The position numbers and the translations under genes are program-made. Shown here in pieces: positions 1 to 9,605 of a DNA stretch of 51,083 nt. Below the pieces are notes generated by a model. It was not told the DNA's origin, did not search any database, and was given only the letters and a program-made list of their open reading frames with translations. Within the stretch, counting starts at the first letter, position 1, and each line of letters begins with the position of its first letter. The stretch lies in the NCBI RefSeq assembly GCF_021655075.1, contig NZ_PPXX01000049.1, positions 1 through 51,083 on the forward strand, written 5' to 3'. This stretch comes from Clostridium sp. Cult2. Lineage in GTDB: Bacteria > Bacillota > Clostridia > Tissierellales > Tepidimicrobiaceae.

Positions 1-16
1 GAAAGGAGGTATTCTA

Positions 17-385
17 ATGATTCAAACCGAAAGCCGAATAAAAGTTGCTGATAATTCAGGTGCAAGAGAGTTATTAGTTATCAGGGTATTAGGCGGTACA
101 AATAAAAAGTATGCTAATATTGGTGATATTATAGTTTGTTCTGTTAAGAGCGCAACACCTGGAGGAGTTGTTAAAAAAGGAGAAATAATCAAAGCTGTAG
201 TTGTAAGGACAAAACATGGAGTAAGAAGAAATGATGGTTCTTATATTAAATTTGATGATAATGCAGCTGTTATTATAAAAGATGATAATAACCCAGTAGG
301 AACACGTATTTTTGGTCCTGTAACTAGAGAGTTAAGAAGAGGAAACTTCATGAAGATAATATCTTTAGCACCAGAAGTACTATAA
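17..385 (+). CDS. rplN: 50S ribosomal protein L14 (uL14)
   Basis: Binds 23S rRNA at the subunit interface of the large subunit. The 122-residue product is the normal family length and opens with the family signature [15 protein letters not shown]; the basic, glycine-rich middle ([12 protein letters not shown]) and the C-terminal ITRELR-like segment ([12 protein letters not shown]) are also typical. The ATG follows GAAAGGAGG at the window edge, so the gene is complete although the operon continues to the left. It is first in the spc-operon order L14-L24-L5-S14-S8-L6-L18-S5-L30-L15-SecY. Identification is secure from sequence and order. Confidence 0.98.
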   Translation: MIQTESRIKVADNSGARELLVIRVLGGTNKKYANIGDIIVCSVKSATPGGVVKKGEIIKAVVVRTKHGVRRNDGSYIKFDDNAAVIIKDDNNPVGTRIFGPVTRELRRGNFMKIISLAPEVL

Positions 386-400
386 GAGGAGGTGTAGAGC

Positions 401-715
401 ATGCATGTAAAGAGCGGAGATACTGTAATAGTCATTTCTGGAAAAGATAAAGGTAAAAAAGGTAAAATACTAAAGGTATTTCCTAAGGAAAATAGAGTAA
501 TTGTTGAAGGAATAAATATGATTACAAAGCATATGAAGTCACAAGGTCCGACTCAACAAGGTGGAATCATTTCTAAAGAAGGGCCTATGAATGTTTCAAA
601 GGTTATGTATTATTGTGACAAGGATAAAACTGGAGTTAGAGTAGGCAATAAAATTTTAGAAGATGGTTCAAAGGTTAGAGTATGTAAAAAATGTGGAGAA
701 GTATTAGATAGATAA
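401..715 (+). CDS. rplX: 50S ribosomal protein L24 (uL24)
   Basis: Early assembly protein of the large subunit. The 104-residue product begins with the KOW motif ([17 protein letters not shown]) that contacts 23S rRNA, followed by the conserved EGINMITKH stretch. It ends with a CxxC pair ([11 protein letters not shown]) and has another Cys near residue 71, as in many Firmicutes L24 proteins. It starts 15 bases after rplN behind AGAGGAGGTG, consistent with co-transcription. Identity is clear from family signatures and operon position. Confidence 0.98.
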   Translation: MHVKSGDTVIVISGKDKGKKGKILKVFPKENRVIVEGINMITKHMKSQGPTQQGGIISKEGPMNVSKVMYYCDKDKTGVRVGNKILEDGSKVRVCKKCGEVLDR

Positions 716-741
716 TTGGCTATTGAAAGGAGGTAATAGGA

Positions 742-1284
742 ATGGCTTCCAGATTAAAAGAAAAATATAAAAACGAAGTTATACCAGCTTTAATGGAAAG
801 ATTTCAGTATAAAAATGTTATGGAAGTTCCAAAACTAGATAAGATAGTAATAAATATGGGTGTAGGAGAAGCTAAAGAAAATCCAAAAGTTCTAGAAAGT
901 GCTGTAAAGGAAATGGAGCTTATTTCAGGCCAAAAGCCAGTAGTGACTCGTGCAAAGAAATCCATTGCTAACTTTAAACTACGTGAAGGAATGAATGTAG
1001 GAATTAAGGTAACCTTAAGAGGAGAAAAAATGTACGACTTTTTAGATAAACTTATGAATATTTCATTGCCCAGAGTTAGGGACTTTAGAGGAGTAAATGG
1101 TTCTTCTTTTGATGGTAGGGGAAATTATGCATTAGGTATTAGGGAACAATTGATATTCCCTGAAATTGATTATGATATGGTAGAAAATATTAGAGGGTTA
1201 GATATAGTAATAGTAACAACAGCTAATACGGATGAAGAAGCGAAGGTGTTCTTAGAGTATATGGGTATGCCCTTTAAAAAGTAA
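742..1284 (+). CDS. rplE: 50S ribosomal protein L5 (uL5)
   Basis: Binds 5S rRNA and contacts the P-site tRNA in the central protuberance. The 180-residue product has the usual length. Family segments visible are [11 protein letters not shown] near residue 35, [21 protein letters not shown] in the middle (the tRNA-contacting loop follows) and the C-terminal [14 protein letters not shown]. It starts 26 bases after rplX behind GAAAGGAGG. Nothing is unusual about it. Confidence 0.98.
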   Translation: MASRLKEKYKNEVIPALMERFQYKNVMEVPKLDKIVINMGVGEAKENPKVLESAVKEMELISGQKPVVTRAKKSIANFKLREGMNVGIKVTLRGEKMYDFLDKLMNISLPRVRDFRGVNGSSFDGRGNYALGIREQLIFPEIDYDMVENIRGLDIVIVTTANTDEEAKVFLEYMGMPFKK

Positions 1285-1302
1285 AGAAGGAGGGAAAATA
1301 TT

Positions 1303-1488
1303 TTGGCAAAAAAATCGATGATTGCTAAACAGAAGGGAAAAGCAAAGTTTAGCACAAGAGAATACAATAGATGTAAAATATGTGGAAGACCTCATGGATA
1401 TTTAAGAAAATACGGTATATGTCGTATTTGTTTTAGAGAATTAGCATATAAAGGCCAAATCCCCGGAGTTAGAAAAGCAAGTTGGTAG
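1303..1488 (+). CDS. rpsZ: 30S ribosomal protein S14, zinc-binding type (uS14)
   Basis: Small-subunit head protein. At 61 residues it is the short form of S14 and carries two CxxC pairs (CKICGRPH and CRICFREL), which make it the zinc-dependent C+ type; the longer C- paralogue is about 89 residues. The start is TTG, chosen because AAGGAGGG lies just upstream and because MAKKSM matches the family N-terminus. A C+ S14 in the spc operon is the norm for Firmicutes; a zinc-independent copy, if present, would lie outside the window. Confidence 0.97.
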   Translation: MAKKSMIAKQKGKAKFSTREYNRCKICGRPHGYLRKYGICRICFRELAYKGQIPGVRKASW

Positions 1489-1518
1489 TACTAAGGTTAT
1501 GAAAGGAGGTAGCTAAAT

Positions 1519-1914
1519 ATGATGACTGACCCAATTGCAGATATGTTAACAAGAATAAGGAATGGAAATAATGCAAAACACGATTCTGTTGATATTCCTG
1601 CCTCAAACATAAAAAGAGAATTAGCTCAAATTTTATTAGATGAGGGATTTATAAAAGGATTTGATGTAATAGAGGATGGGAAACAAGGGATTATCAGAGT
1701 TGAATTGAAATTTGGTAAATATAATGAGAAAGTATTAAGCGGAATTAAGAGAATATCTAAGCCAGGATTAAGGGTTTATGTTAAAGGTGATGAAATACCA
1801 AGGGTATTAGGCGGGCTTGGAATAGCAATCCTTTCAACATCAAAGGGTATAATGACTGATAAGGATGCAAGAAAAGAAGGTATTGGTGGAGAAGTAATTT
1901 GTTATGTATGGTAA
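1519..1914 (+). CDS. rpsH: 30S ribosomal protein S8 (uS8)
   Basis: Binds the central domain of 16S rRNA; in E. coli it is also the translational repressor of the spc operon. The product is 131 residues, with the diagnostic N-terminus [14 protein letters not shown] and the C-terminal [20 protein letters not shown]. Two adjacent ATG codons (1519 and 1522) follow GAAAGGAGG; the first is reported but the second is equally possible. Spacing to rpsZ is 30 bases. Confidence 0.98.
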   Translation: MMTDPIADMLTRIRNGNNAKHDSVDIPASNIKRELAQILLDEGFIKGFDVIEDGKQGIIRVELKFGKYNEKVLSGIKRISKPGLRVYVKGDEIPRVLGGLGIAILSTSKGIMTDKDARKEGIGGEVICYVW

Positions 1915-1950
1915 CAAAAAGCTTAATCTACAGGAACAGGAGGTGCACTT

Positions 1951-2490
1951 ATGTCAAGAATAGGATTGAAACCAATAGATATCCCAAGTGGAATTGAAAT
2001 TAAATTAGATGACAAGAATTACATGGAAGTAAAAGGGCCTAAAGGTGTTATAAAAGAGCAACTAAGCCCAGATATGGAAATTAAAATTGAAGAAAATCAA
2101 ATATTTGTTAATCGTCCAACAGAAAATAAAAGACATAAATCATTACATGGATTAACCAGAACATTAATAGCCAATATGATTGAAGGCGTAGCCAATGGTT
2201 ATTCAAAGAAATTAGAAATTCAAGGTACTGGATATAGAGCACAAAAACAAGGAAAGAAACTAATTTTAAGCTTAGGATATTCTCATCCCATAGAGCTGGA
2301 AGATCCAGAGGGGATTGAAGTGGAAGTACCTGCAGCTAACCAAATTATAGTTAAAGGTATAAATAAGCAACAAGTTGGTAATTATGCAGCAGTAATTAGA
2401 GATTTCAGGAAACCAGAACCTTATAAAGGCAAAGGAATTAGATATGCTGATGAATTTGTGAAACGTAAAGTTGGTAAGACTGGTAAGTAG
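1951..2490 (+). CDS. rplF: 50S ribosomal protein L6 (uL6)
   Basis: Large-subunit protein near the sarcin-ricin loop and factor-binding site. The 179-residue product starts with [16 protein letters not shown] and contains the duplicated L6 fold; the C-terminal half carries the family motif [14 protein letters not shown]. The ATG is preceded by AGGAGGTG. It lies 36 bases after rpsH and is followed after 16 bases by rplR. Confidence 0.98.
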   Translation: MSRIGLKPIDIPSGIEIKLDDKNYMEVKGPKGVIKEQLSPDMEIKIEENQIFVNRPTENKRHKSLHGLTRTLIANMIEGVANGYSKKLEIQGTGYRAQKQGKKLILSLGYSHPIELEDPEGIEVEVPAANQIIVKGINKQQVGNYAAVIRDFRKPEPYKGKGIRYADEFVKRKVGKTGK

Positions 2491-2506
2491 AAGGGAGTGA
2501 GTAGGA

Positions 2507-2875
2507 TTGCTAAAAAAATTCAAAAGAAATGAAATGAGAAAAAAGAGACATATAAGGGTTAGACAAAAAGTTTATGGAACTCCTGAAAGACCAAGGTTAA
2601 ATATATATAGAAGCAATAATCATATATATGCTCAGATTATTGATGATGTAGATGGTCATACTTTAGTATCAGCTTCAACATTAGATAAAGAATTAGAGGA
2701 AAAGCTATCTTCAACTCATAACAAGGAAGCAGCTAAACTTGTAGGTGAATTAGTTGGAAAGAGGGCTCTTGGTAAGGGAATAAATGAAGTGGTATTCGAT
2801 CGAGCCGGATATATTTACCATGGAAGAATTAAAGAACTTGCTGAAGGAGCACGGGAAGCTGGACTTAAATTTTAA
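2507..2875 (+). CDS. rplR: 50S ribosomal protein L18 (uL18)
   Basis: 5S rRNA-binding protein of the central protuberance. The 122-residue product has a strongly basic N-terminus ([17 protein letters not shown]), then [20 protein letters not shown] and the C-terminal [20 protein letters not shown] typical of L18. The start is TTG at 2507, supported by GGGAGTGAG just upstream and by the family N-terminus; no ATG fits as well. Part of the uninterrupted spc run. Confidence 0.97.
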   Translation: MLKKFKRNEMRKKRHIRVRQKVYGTPERPRLNIYRSNNHIYAQIIDDVDGHTLVSASTLDKELEEKLSSTHNKEAAKLVGELVGKRALGKGINEVVFDRAGYIYHGRIKELAEGAREAGLKF

Positions 2876-2892
2876 GAGAAGGAGGGGAATAA

Positions 2893-3399
2893 ATGGAACG
2901 TTCATATATAAATCCTAATGAGTTAGATTTAAAAGAGAGAGTTGTAAGTATAAATCGTGTAACTAAGGTTGTAAAAGGTGGTAGAAACTTTAGATTTAGT
3001 GCTCTTGTAGTAGTAGGAGACGAAAATGGTCATGTAGGTGTAGGTATGGCAAAGGCTCTCGAAGTACCAGAAGCTATAAGGAAAGCAATTCAAGATGCTA
3101 AGAAACATATTATCGAAGTTCCCCTTGTAGGGACTACTATACCTCATGAAATAATTGGTATCTTTGGAGCAGGAAGGGTTTTACTTAAGCCATCTAAAGA
3201 AGGTACAGGAGTAATCGCCGGCGGACCAGTACGTGCTGTATGTGAGTTAGCTGGTATTAGAGATATAAGAACTAAATCTTTAGGTTCAAACAACCCAAGA
3301 AATGTTGTGAATGCGACTATGGAAGCTTTAATTAATTTGAAAAGAGCGGAAGATGTTGCTAAATTAAGAGGAAAATCTGTAGATGAAATATTAGGTTAG
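2893..3399 (+). CDS. rpsE: 30S ribosomal protein S5 (uS5)
   Basis: Small-subunit protein at the mRNA entry region that affects decoding fidelity and mRNA unwinding. The 168-residue product has the double-stranded-RNA-binding N-terminal half ([19 protein letters not shown], residues about 15-33), the [14 protein letters not shown] loop and the C-terminal domain with [13 protein letters not shown] and [13 protein letters not shown]. The ATG follows GAAGGAGGGG. Standard length and position. Confidence 0.98.
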   Translation: MERSYINPNELDLKERVVSINRVTKVVKGGRNFRFSALVVVGDENGHVGVGMAKALEVPEAIRKAIQDAKKHIIEVPLVGTTIPHEIIGIFGAGRVLLKPSKEGTGVIAGGPVRAVCELAGIRDIRTKSLGSNNPRNVVNATMEALINLKRAEDVAKLRGKSVDEILG

Positions 3400-3411
3400 G
3401 AGGGGAGTATA

Positions 3412-3588
3412 GTGGCTAAGATTAAAATCAAATTGGTTAGATCTATTATTGGGAGACCAGAAAAGCATAGAAAAACTATAAAAGCTCTTGGACTTAGAAA
3501 GATTGGCCAGGTAGTAGAAAAAGAAGATACTCCTCAAATCAGAGGTATGATAGCTCTAGTAGACTACATGGTTGAAGTGATAGAATAA
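3412..3588 (+). CDS. rpmD: 50S ribosomal protein L30 (uL30)
   Basis: A 58-residue large-subunit protein located between rpsE and rplO. Translation from GTG at 3412 gives [21 protein letters not shown] at the start (read in two parts: [10 protein letters not shown], then [11 protein letters not shown]) and ends MVEVIE. The KxxLVRSxIG and RKTIxALGLRK signature and the length match L30. The start codon sits behind TTAGGAGGGG, overlapping the rpsE stop region. L30 is missing from some bacteria, so its presence here is informative. Confidence 0.97.
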   Translation: MAKIKIKLVRSIIGRPEKHRKTIKALGLRKIGQVVEKEDTPQIRGMIALVDYMVEVIE

Positions 3589-3607
3589 TTTTAGAGGAGG
3601 TGTACCT

Positions 3608-4057
3608 ATGAAACTAAACGATTTAAGACCACAAATTGGAGGCGGAACTAAGAAACGTAAAAGAGTTGGTAGGGGTATTGGCTCTGGCTATGGTAAAACT
3701 TCTGGGAAAGGACATAAGGGTCAAAAATCAAGATCTGGCGGTGGTGTAAGACCTGGTTTTGAAGGTGGTCAAATGCCATTAATCAGAAGGTTACCAAAGC
3801 GAGGCTTTACAAACATATTCGCTAAGGAATATGCTATTATAAATGTGGAAGATTTAAATAAATTTGAGGACAATACAGTAATTACACCAGAATTTTTAAT
3901 AAATGAAGGCGTAATTAAAAGAGGTAAGGCTATAGATGGTGTAAAAGTATTGGGTGATGGAGATATAAATAAAAAACTCACTGTAAAAGCCCATAAATTT
4001 AGCAAAACAGCTGCTGAAAAGATTGAGGCTGCAGGAGGAAAGGTAGAGGTGATATAG
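3608..4057 (+). CDS. rplO: 50S ribosomal protein L15 (uL15)
   Basis: Late-assembly large-subunit protein. The 149-residue product begins with [18 protein letters not shown] and has the glycine/arginine-rich [17 protein letters not shown] loop that threads into 23S rRNA, then the [18 protein letters not shown] signature. It ends in the typical C-terminal [18 protein letters not shown]. Its stop codon abuts the secY ATG with no spacer, indicating translational coupling. The ATG follows GAGGAGGTG. Confidence 0.98.
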   Translation: MKLNDLRPQIGGGTKKRKRVGRGIGSGYGKTSGKGHKGQKSRSGGGVRPGFEGGQMPLIRRLPKRGFTNIFAKEYAIINVEDLNKFEDNTVITPEFLINEGVIKRGKAIDGVKVLGDGDINKKLTVKAHKFSKTAAEKIEAAGGKVEVI

Positions 4058-5332
4058 ATGCTTTCAACCTTGAGAAATGCCTGGAGGATACCAGATATTA
4101 GAAAAAGAATCATCTTTACTATATTGATGCTTTTAGTAATTAGATTAGGCTCAAGTATCCCAGTGCCATATATGGATAAAGTAGCCATTAAGCAGATATT
4201 TGAAGCAGGGCAAGCGGGAGTACTAGAGTTTCTTGATTTAATGGCTGGTGGAACCTTTAGTAATTTTAGTATTTTTGCATTAAATATTTATCCCTATATT
4301 ACTGCTTCTATTATTATCCAGCTTTTGACAATTGCTATTCCAAGATTAGAAGAAATAGCAAAAGAGGGCGAAGAAGGCAGAAAGAAAATGGCCCAATGGA
4401 CAAAATATGGAGCTGTAGTATTAGCGATAATTCAAGCAATAGGTACGACTTTTGGTTTCTTTAATAGAGCTCTTATTGCCCAAGGTCCTTTACAAACTGC
4501 TATAGTAATAATATCTTTGACAGCAGGTACTACCTTTTTGATGTGGATAGGAGACCTAATTACTGATAGAGGTATTGGAAATGGTATTTCCCTTATAATC
4601 TTTGTTGGTATTATATCAAGGCTGCCTTCTCAGTTTGTAAAGTCCATTGAATTGGTAAGAGTTGGAGCATTAAGTATAATTAAATTAATCTTGTTTATAA
4701 TCGCTGCTCTATTAATTATTGGAGTAGTAGTAGCATTACAAGAAGGGGAAAGAAGAATACCAGTTCAATACGCCAAGAGGGTTGTAGGTAGAAAGATGTA
4801 TGGAGGACAAAGTTCTCATATACCTCTAAAGGTATCTATGGCAGGAGTTATTCCTGTAATATTTTCTACTTCATTATTAGCTTTCCCACAAACCATAGCC
4901 CTTTTCTTTAAGGGAGAACCATCAGCATGGATAACAAAGTATTTAACGGTTCAAGGTAGTGTGGGAATATGGGTATATTCAATCCTCAACGTGCTTTTAA
5001 TTATTTTCTTCACTTATTTTTACACAGCTGTTCAATTTAACACAGTTGAATATGCAAAAAATTTACAACAATATGGTGGATTTATTCCAGGAATTAGACC
5101 TGGAAGACCAACTTCGGACTATTTAAACAAGGTAATATCAAGAATAACCTTTGTAGGTGCTATGTCTCTTGCGTTAATAGCTTCATTACCAATAATATTG
5201 TCTCATTTATTCAAAATGAACATTAACTTTGGAGGAACAGCTATAATTATAGTAGTTGGGGTAGCACTTGAAACTGTAAAACAAATTGAATCACAGATGT
5301 TAATGAGACATTATAAAGGATTCTTGAAATAA
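4058..5332 (+). CDS. secY: Preprotein translocase channel subunit SecY
   Basis: Forms the protein-conducting channel of the plasma membrane with SecE and SecG, driven by SecA. The 424-residue product has ten hydrophobic segments; visible landmarks are GGTFSNFSIFALNIYPYITAS (residues about 64-84, quoted here as GGTFSNFSIFALN and IYPYITAS), the cytoplasmic loops with RRIPVQYAKR and the C-terminal IPGIRPGRPTSDYL, all diagnostic. The start directly follows the rplO stop; the ribosome binding site (GGAGGAAAGG) is inside rplO, so coupling is likely. Confidence 0.98.
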   Translation: MLSTLRNAWRIPDIRKRIIFTILMLLVIRLGSSIPVPYMDKVAIKQIFEAGQAGVLEFLDLMAGGTFSNFSIFALNIYPYITASIIIQLLTIAIPRLEEIAKEGEEGRKKMAQWTKYGAVVLAIIQAIGTTFGFFNRALIAQGPLQTAIVIISLTAGTTFLMWIGDLITDRGIGNGISLIIFVGIISRLPSQFVKSIELVRVGALSIIKLILFIIAALLIIGVVVALQEGERRIPVQYAKRVVGRKMYGGQSSHIPLKVSMAGVIPVIFSTSLLAFPQTIALFFKGEPSAWITKYLTVQGSVGIWVYSILNVLLIIFFTYFYTAVQFNTVEYAKNLQQYGGFIPGIRPGRPTSDYLNKVISRITFVGAMSLALIASLPIILSHLFKMNINFGGTAIIIVVGVALETVKQIESQMLMRHYKGFLK

Positions 5333-5351
5333 ACTATAGGGGATGATTTAA

Positions 5352-5996
5352 TTGAGATTAATTTTACTTGGGCCTCCTGGTGCAGGCAAGGGTACTCAAG
5401 CATCAGCTATAGTGAAGAAATATGATATTCCTCATATCTCTACAGGAGATATATTTAGAGCTAATATAAAAATGGGGACAGAGCTGGGGGAAAAGGCAAA
5501 ATCCTTTATGGACAAAGGTCTATTAGTTCCAGATGAACTAGTGATTTCCATAGTTAAAGATAGATTAATGGAAGATGATTGTAAAGAAGGGTTTCTTTTA
5601 GACGGATTTCCTAGAACTCTTAGCCAAGGAGAAGCTTTAGATAAAGAGTTAATTGAGATGGGATTAAAGTTAGATAGAGTAATAAACTTAGAAGTAGAAA
5701 AGGAAGTATTAATAGAAAGAGCTATAGGAAGAAGAGTTTGTAAGGATTGTGGTTCTACTTATCATATTAAATTTAGTCCTCCTAAAGAGGAAAACATATG
5801 TGATAGTTGTGGTGGACAATTATTCCAAAGGGATGATGATAAAGTAGAAACCATAGAAAAAAGAATTCAAGTATATCTTAATCAAACTAAGCCTTTAATT
5901 GATTATTATACAGAAAAAGGGTTAATATTAAATGTAGATGGCACTAAGCCAATAGATTTACTTTTTAAGGATATAATAGATTCTTTAGAAGAGTAA
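5352..5996 (+). CDS. adk: Adenylate kinase, zinc-binding LID type
   Basis: Catalyses ATP + AMP to 2 ADP. The 214-residue protein has the P-loop GPPGAGKGTQ near residues 7-16, the AMP-binding DGFPRTLSQ motif, and a LID with C130-x2-C133 and C150-x2-C153, the four-cysteine zinc site of Gram-positive adenylate kinases. Translation begins at TTG 5352, which follows GGGGATGA and gives the family N-terminus MRLILLGPPG. It lies 19 bases after secY, the usual Firmicutes position. Confidence 0.98.
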   Translation: MRLILLGPPGAGKGTQASAIVKKYDIPHISTGDIFRANIKMGTELGEKAKSFMDKGLLVPDELVISIVKDRLMEDDCKEGFLLDGFPRTLSQGEALDKELIEMGLKLDRVINLEVEKEVLIERAIGRRVCKDCGSTYHIKFSPPKEENICDSCGGQLFQRDDDKVETIEKRIQVYLNQTKPLIDYYTEKGLILNVDGTKPIDLLFKDIIDSLEE

Positions 5997-6001
5997 TTTT
6001 A

Positions 6002-6023
6002 GAGAAAGGCAGCGGCCTTTCTC
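6002..6023 (+). terminator. Hairpin after adk, without a U-tract
   Basis: GAGAAAGGC at 6002-6010 and GCCTTTCTC at 6015-6023 form a perfect 9-bp stem with a 4-base loop five bases after the adk stop. No T-run follows, so it is more likely an attenuating or mRNA-stabilising structure than a full terminator. It stands where map usually lies in this operon. Confidence 0.55.
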
Positions 6024-6074
6024 AGTTAATTAATATGACAGCTCATCTATTAAATTAATAAAGAGGTGAACTTA

Positions 6075-6356
6075 ATGGATTCAACTAATGACATAACCGT
6101 AGGGCAGGTGGTTAAGTCAAGAGCTGGTCGAGATAAAGGTAATATTTTCTTGGTATTAAGCGTTGTTGATGAGAAGCATGTTTTACTAGTAGATGGAGAT
6201 TTTAGAAAATTAGATAAACCCAAGAAAAAAAAGTTAAAACATTTAACTGTTTATAATACTGTATTACCGGAATTAAAGTATAAATTAGATAATAATATGA
6301 AAATAAATAATGCTTATATTAGAAAATTGTTAGAACCTTTCAATAAAAGTTTTTAA
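6075..6356 (+). CDS. KOW-domain RNA-binding protein (L14e-like)
   Basis: A 93-residue protein with a KOW-type N-terminal half (VGQVVKSRAGRDKGNIFLV) and a lysine-rich middle (KLDKPKKKKLKHL). Proteins like this, resembling archaeal/eukaryotic L14e, are encoded between adk/map and infA in many Firmicutes; their exact role, presumably binding rRNA, is not settled. I start it at ATG 6075, six bases after AGAGGTG. An in-frame GTG at 6066 lies inside that ribosome binding site and is unlikely to be the start. Confidence 0.85.
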   Translation: MDSTNDITVGQVVKSRAGRDKGNIFLVLSVVDEKHVLLVDGDFRKLDKPKKKKLKHLTVYNTVLPELKYKLDNNMKINNAYIRKLLEPFNKSF

Positions 6357-6386
6357 AATTGTTAAAATAGGAGGTTCGATAACTGG

Positions 6387-6605
6387 ATGTCTAAAAAAGA
6401 TGTTATTGAAGTAGAAGGTACGGTTGTGGATGCTTTACCAAATGCTATTTTTAAAGTAAGGCTAGAAAATGGTCATGAAATTTTAGCCCATATTTCTGGA
6501 AAGTTAAGAATGAATTATATTAGAATACTTCCTGGAGATAAAGTAACAGTTGAATTATCCCCTTATGATTTGACAAGGGGTAGAATAACCTGGCGAAATA
6601 AGTAG
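6387..6605 (+). CDS. infA: Translation initiation factor IF-1
   Basis: Occupies the A site of the 30S subunit during initiation. The 72-residue S1-like OB-fold protein matches IF-1 in length and signature: [19 protein letters not shown], then [21 protein letters not shown] and the C-terminal [13 protein letters not shown] 6387 is preceded by AGGAGG with a rather long spacer of about 10 bases. It is followed within 16 bases by rpmJ, the conserved order. Confidence 0.98.
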   Translation: MSKKDVIEVEGTVVDALPNAIFKVRLENGHEILAHISGKLRMNYIRILPGDKVTVELSPYDLTRGRITWRNK

Positions 6606-6621
6606 CATAGGAGGGATTTAA

Positions 6622-6735
6622 ATGAAAGTTAGACCATCAGTAAAGAAGATGTGTGAAAAATGTAAAATTATTAGAAGAAAAGGAAGAGTAATGGTAATTT
6701 GTGAAAATCCAAAACATAAACAAAAACAAGGATAA
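6622..6735 (+). CDS. rpmJ: 50S ribosomal protein L36, zinc-binding type (bL36)
   Basis: A 37-residue protein that reads [20 protein letters not shown] at its start. Three cysteines and a histidine (C11, C14, C27, H32) form the zinc ribbon of the C+ type. The ATG follows AGGAGGG. The order infA-rpmJ-rpsM-rpsK-rpsD-rpoA-rplQ is the standard alpha-operon arrangement in Firmicutes. Confidence 0.98.
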   Translation: MKVRPSVKKMCEKCKIIRRKGRVMVICENPKHKQKQG

Positions 6736-6792
6736 TGATAGGACGTGGCTGCAAACTTTATTAATATATACCATTAGGAGGTGTAAATAGTA

Positions 6793-7155
6793 ATGGCTAG
6801 AATTGCAGGTGTTGACCTACCAAGGGATAAGAGAGTAGAAATTGGTTTAACTTATATCTTTGGAATAGGTAGGTCTAGATCAAATGAAATATTAAAACAA
6901 GCTAATGTTGATCCAAATACAAGGGTAAAGGATTTAACAGAAGCAGAAGTTAATACTATTAGAAATATTATTGATAATTATCACGTTGAAGGTGATTTAA
7001 GAAGAGATATTGCATTAAATTTAAAGAGACTAAGAGAAATCAATTGTTATAGAGGAATTAGACATAGAAGAGGGCTTCCAGTAAGAGGACAAAGATCAAA
7101 AACTAATGCAAGAACAAGAAAAGGTCCTAAGAGAATTATCGGTAAAAAGAAGTAA
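6793..7155 (+). CDS. rpsM: 30S ribosomal protein S13 (uS13)
   Basis: Small-subunit head protein forming bridges to the large subunit and contacting P-site tRNA. The 120-residue product has [20 protein letters not shown] at its start, the helix-hairpin-helix stretch and the basic C-terminal tail [19 protein letters not shown]. The ATG follows TTAGGAGGTG. The 57 bases between rpmJ and rpsM are longer than other gaps in the operon, but I see no clear regulatory fold there. Confidence 0.98.
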   Translation: MARIAGVDLPRDKRVEIGLTYIFGIGRSRSNEILKQANVDPNTRVKDLTEAEVNTIRNIIDNYHVEGDLRRDIALNLKRLREINCYRGIRHRRGLPVRGQRSKTNARTRKGPKRIIGKKK

Positions 7156-7179
7156 AAATAGATAAAGGAGGGAAGATAA

Positions 7180-7578
7180 TTGGCAGCTAAAAAAGCTAAA
7201 ACTACTCGTGTTAGAAGAAGAGAACGTAAAAATATTGAGAGAGGTCAGGCTCATATTTCATCAACATTCAACAACACCATGGTAACTCTAACAGATTTAC
7301 AAGGAAATGTTTTATCATGGGCAAGTGCTGGACAATTAGGATTTAGAGGTTCAAGAAAATCCACTCCTTTTGCAGCCCAACAAGCAGCAGAAGAAGCAGC
7401 AAAAAAAGCTATGGAACATGGCTTGAAAAGTGTTGAAGTATATGTAAAGGGACCTGGATCAGGTAGAGAAGCAGCGATAAGATCTCTTCAAGCAACAGGT
7501 TTAGAAGTTAATTTAATTAAGGATGTTACTCCAATTCCACATAATGGTTGTAGGCCACCAAAACGTAGAAGAGTTTAA
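7180..7578 (+). CDS. rpsK: 30S ribosomal protein S11 (uS11)
   Basis: Platform protein of the small subunit. The 132-residue product has the family blocks [39 protein letters not shown] and [19 protein letters not shown], ending [13 protein letters not shown]. The start is TTG 7180 behind AAGGAGGG; it gives the expected [14 protein letters not shown]-terminus. The spacing and direction put it in the alpha operon. Confidence 0.98.
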   Translation: MAAKKAKTTRVRRRERKNIERGQAHISSTFNNTMVTLTDLQGNVLSWASAGQLGFRGSRKSTPFAAQQAAEEAAKKAMEHGLKSVEVYVKGPGSGREAAIRSLQATGLEVNLIKDVTPIPHNGCRPPKRRRV

Positions 7579-7596
7579 TATAGGAGGTGTAAATAT

Positions 7597-8220
7597 ATGG
7601 CTAGATATACAGGCCCAGTATGTAGATTATGTCGTAGAGAAGGACAGAAACTATATTTAAAAGGAGACAAATGTTATACAGACAAATGTCCAGTTTCAAA
7701 GAGAAACTATGCTCCTGGACAACATGGACAGTCGAGAAAGAAAGTTACTGAGTATGGATTACAGTTAAGAGAAAAACAAAAGGTTCGTAGATTCTACGGA
7801 ATACAAGAATCTCAAATGAGGATGTATTTTAACAAGGCAGATAGAATGGTAGGGATAACAGGGGAGAACCTATTGAAATTATTAGAACTTAGATTAGATA
7901 ATGTGGTATATAGATTGGGCTTTGCCTCATCAAGAGCTGAAGCAAGGCAACTTGTTAGACATGGGCATTTCACAGTTAATGGGAATAAAGCTAATATACC
8001 ATCATCTATCTTAAAAAATGGGGATGTTATTCAAATAAAAGAAAGAAGTAAAAATAGTCCTAAATTTAAAGAGATGATTGAAAATCATAGTGGTAATACT
8101 GTTAGATGGTTAGAGGTTAGTCCTGAGGAATATAGGGGTAGAATTGTAGCTGAGCCAGCTAGAGATGACATTGATATTCCAGTAGAAGAACACTTGATAG
8201 TAGAGTTATATTCCAAATAA
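7597..8220 (+). CDS. rpsD: 30S ribosomal protein S4, zinc-binding type (uS4)
   Basis: Primary 16S-binding protein; in several bacteria it also represses its own mRNA. The 207-residue product carries N-terminal cysteines at CRLCRREG plus two more near residues 26 and 31 ([12 protein letters not shown]), marking the zinc-binding form. The S4 RNA-binding domain ([20 protein letters not shown]) follows. ATG 7597 is behind AGGAGGTG. No regulatory leader is recognisable in the 18 bases before it. Confidence 0.98.
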   Translation: MARYTGPVCRLCRREGQKLYLKGDKCYTDKCPVSKRNYAPGQHGQSRKKVTEYGLQLREKQKVRRFYGIQESQMRMYFNKADRMVGITGENLLKLLELRLDNVVYRLGFASSRAEARQLVRHGHFTVNGNKANIPSSILKNGDVIQIKERSKNSPKFKEMIENHSGNTVRWLEVSPEEYRGRIVAEPARDDIDIPVEEHLIVELYSK

Positions 8221-8285
8221 TATCTGTAATAGAATCAGTCACCCTCGTCCTTTAATAATAATATATATAAGGAGGGTTAATGTTA

Positions 8286-9233
8286 ATGATAGAAATTGAA
8301 AAACCAAGAATAGAGATTATTGAAGTGAGTGAAGACAACACTTATGGGAAGTTTGTTGTAGAACCTCTTGAAAGAGGATATGGTACTACCTTAGGAAATA
8401 GTTTAAGACGTGTACTATTATCATCACTGCCAGGGGCAGCTATATCCTCTATAAAGATTCAAGGGGTATTACATGAGTTTTCAATAGTACCAGGTGTATT
8501 GGAAGATGTTCCTGAAATGATATTAAATATAAAAGGTATTGCTGCAAAGATATATTCAGATGAACCTGTTACCTTAAGATTAGAAGCTGAAGGTGCACAG
8601 GTAATAACTGCAGGCGATATTATTACTGGCCCCGATGTGGAAATATTGAACAAAGATCATTATATAGCCACTGTCAATGAAGACGGTAAATTGTATATGG
8701 AACTAGAGATGATAAAGGGAAGAGGGTATAATGTTGCTGAAAGGAATAAAAGAGAAGGTCAATCCGTTGGGGTAATACCTATTGATTCTTCTTTTACTCC
8801 TGTGAAAAAAGTGAATTTTTTAGTTGAGAATACAAGAGTTGGACAAATAACAGACTACGACAAATTAACACTTGAAGTATGGACAGATGGTACTATGAAA
8901 CCAGAAGAGGCTACTTCCTTAGGAGCTAAGATACTTACTGAACATTTAAATCTATTTATTGGTCTAACGGATCATGTAAATAATGTAGAAATTATGGTAG
9001 AAAAAGAAGAAGATAAAAAAGAAAAAGTATTAGAAATGACAGTAGAAGAATTAGACCTCTCTGTAAGAAGTTATAATTGTCTAAAAAGAGCTGGTATCAA
9101 TACAGTTGATGAGCTTACTCAGAAAACTGAAGAGGATTTAATGAAGGTAAGAAATCTAGGTAAAAAATCTCTTGAAGAAATTCAGGAAAAACTTGGCGAA
9201 TTAGAATTATCTTTAAGAAAAATAGATGAATAG
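8286..9233 (+). CDS. rpoA: RNA polymerase alpha subunit
   Basis: Assembles RNA polymerase through its N-terminal domain and binds UP elements and activators through its C-terminal domain. The product is 315 residues, close to the 314 of Bacillus subtilis. Landmarks are [22 protein letters not shown] in the dimerisation domain (quoted from [14 protein letters not shown] on) and the C-terminal [20 protein letters not shown]. Two ATGs are possible: 8280 sits only three bases from GGAGGG, whereas 8286 has a nine-base spacer and matches the family N-terminus MIEIEKP, so I use 8286. Confidence 0.98.
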   Translation: MIEIEKPRIEIIEVSEDNTYGKFVVEPLERGYGTTLGNSLRRVLLSSLPGAAISSIKIQGVLHEFSIVPGVLEDVPEMILNIKGIAAKIYSDEPVTLRLEAEGAQVITAGDIITGPDVEILNKDHYIATVNEDGKLYMELEMIKGRGYNVAERNKREGQSVGVIPIDSSFTPVKKVNFLVENTRVGQITDYDKLTLEVWTDGTMKPEEATSLGAKILTEHLNLFIGLTDHVNNVEIMVEKEEDKKEKVLEMTVEELDLSVRSYNCLKRAGINTVDELTQKTEEDLMKVRNLGKKSLEEIQEKLGELELSLRKIDE

Positions 9234-9256
9234 CAAGGCATGAAGGAGGGATAGAT

Positions 9257-9598
9257 GTGGCTACATTAAGAAAACTTGGTCGCCCTACAGATCATAGAAA
9301 AGCAATGTTAAGAAATCAGGTAACAAGCCTATTGAAGCATGAAAGGATAGAAACCACTGTAACTAGAGCTAAAGAAACTAAAAGAATGGCTGAAAAAATG
9401 ATTACCCTTGGTAAAAGAGGGGATTTACATGCTAGAAGACAGGCATTAGCATATATATATGATGAAGATGTTGTAAATAAATTATTTAATGAAATTGCGC
9501 CAAGATATGAAGACAGAAATGGCGGTTATACTAGAGTTTTAAAATTAGGTCCTCGTAGAGGGGACGGATCAGAAATGGCCATTTTAGAATTGGTATAA
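9257..9598 (+). CDS. rplQ: 50S ribosomal protein L17 (bL17)
   Basis: Large-subunit protein near the exit tunnel and last gene of the alpha operon. The 113-residue product begins [20 protein letters not shown] and contains [20 protein letters not shown] and the C-terminal [18 protein letters not shown]. The start is GTG 9257 behind GAAGGAGGG; an overlapping ATG at 9255 is out of frame. A terminator follows within ten bases. Confidence 0.98.
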   Translation: MATLRKLGRPTDHRKAMLRNQVTSLLKHERIETTVTRAKETKRMAEKMITLGKRGDLHARRQALAYIYDEDVVNKLFNEIAPRYEDRNGGYTRVLKLGPRRGDGSEMAILELV

Positions 9599-9605
9599 AG
9601 GGTGG

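Noticed and set aside
3769-4188. 139-residue - strand frame in rplO and secY
   Set aside because: Antisense shadow of two highly conserved genes with no start signal.
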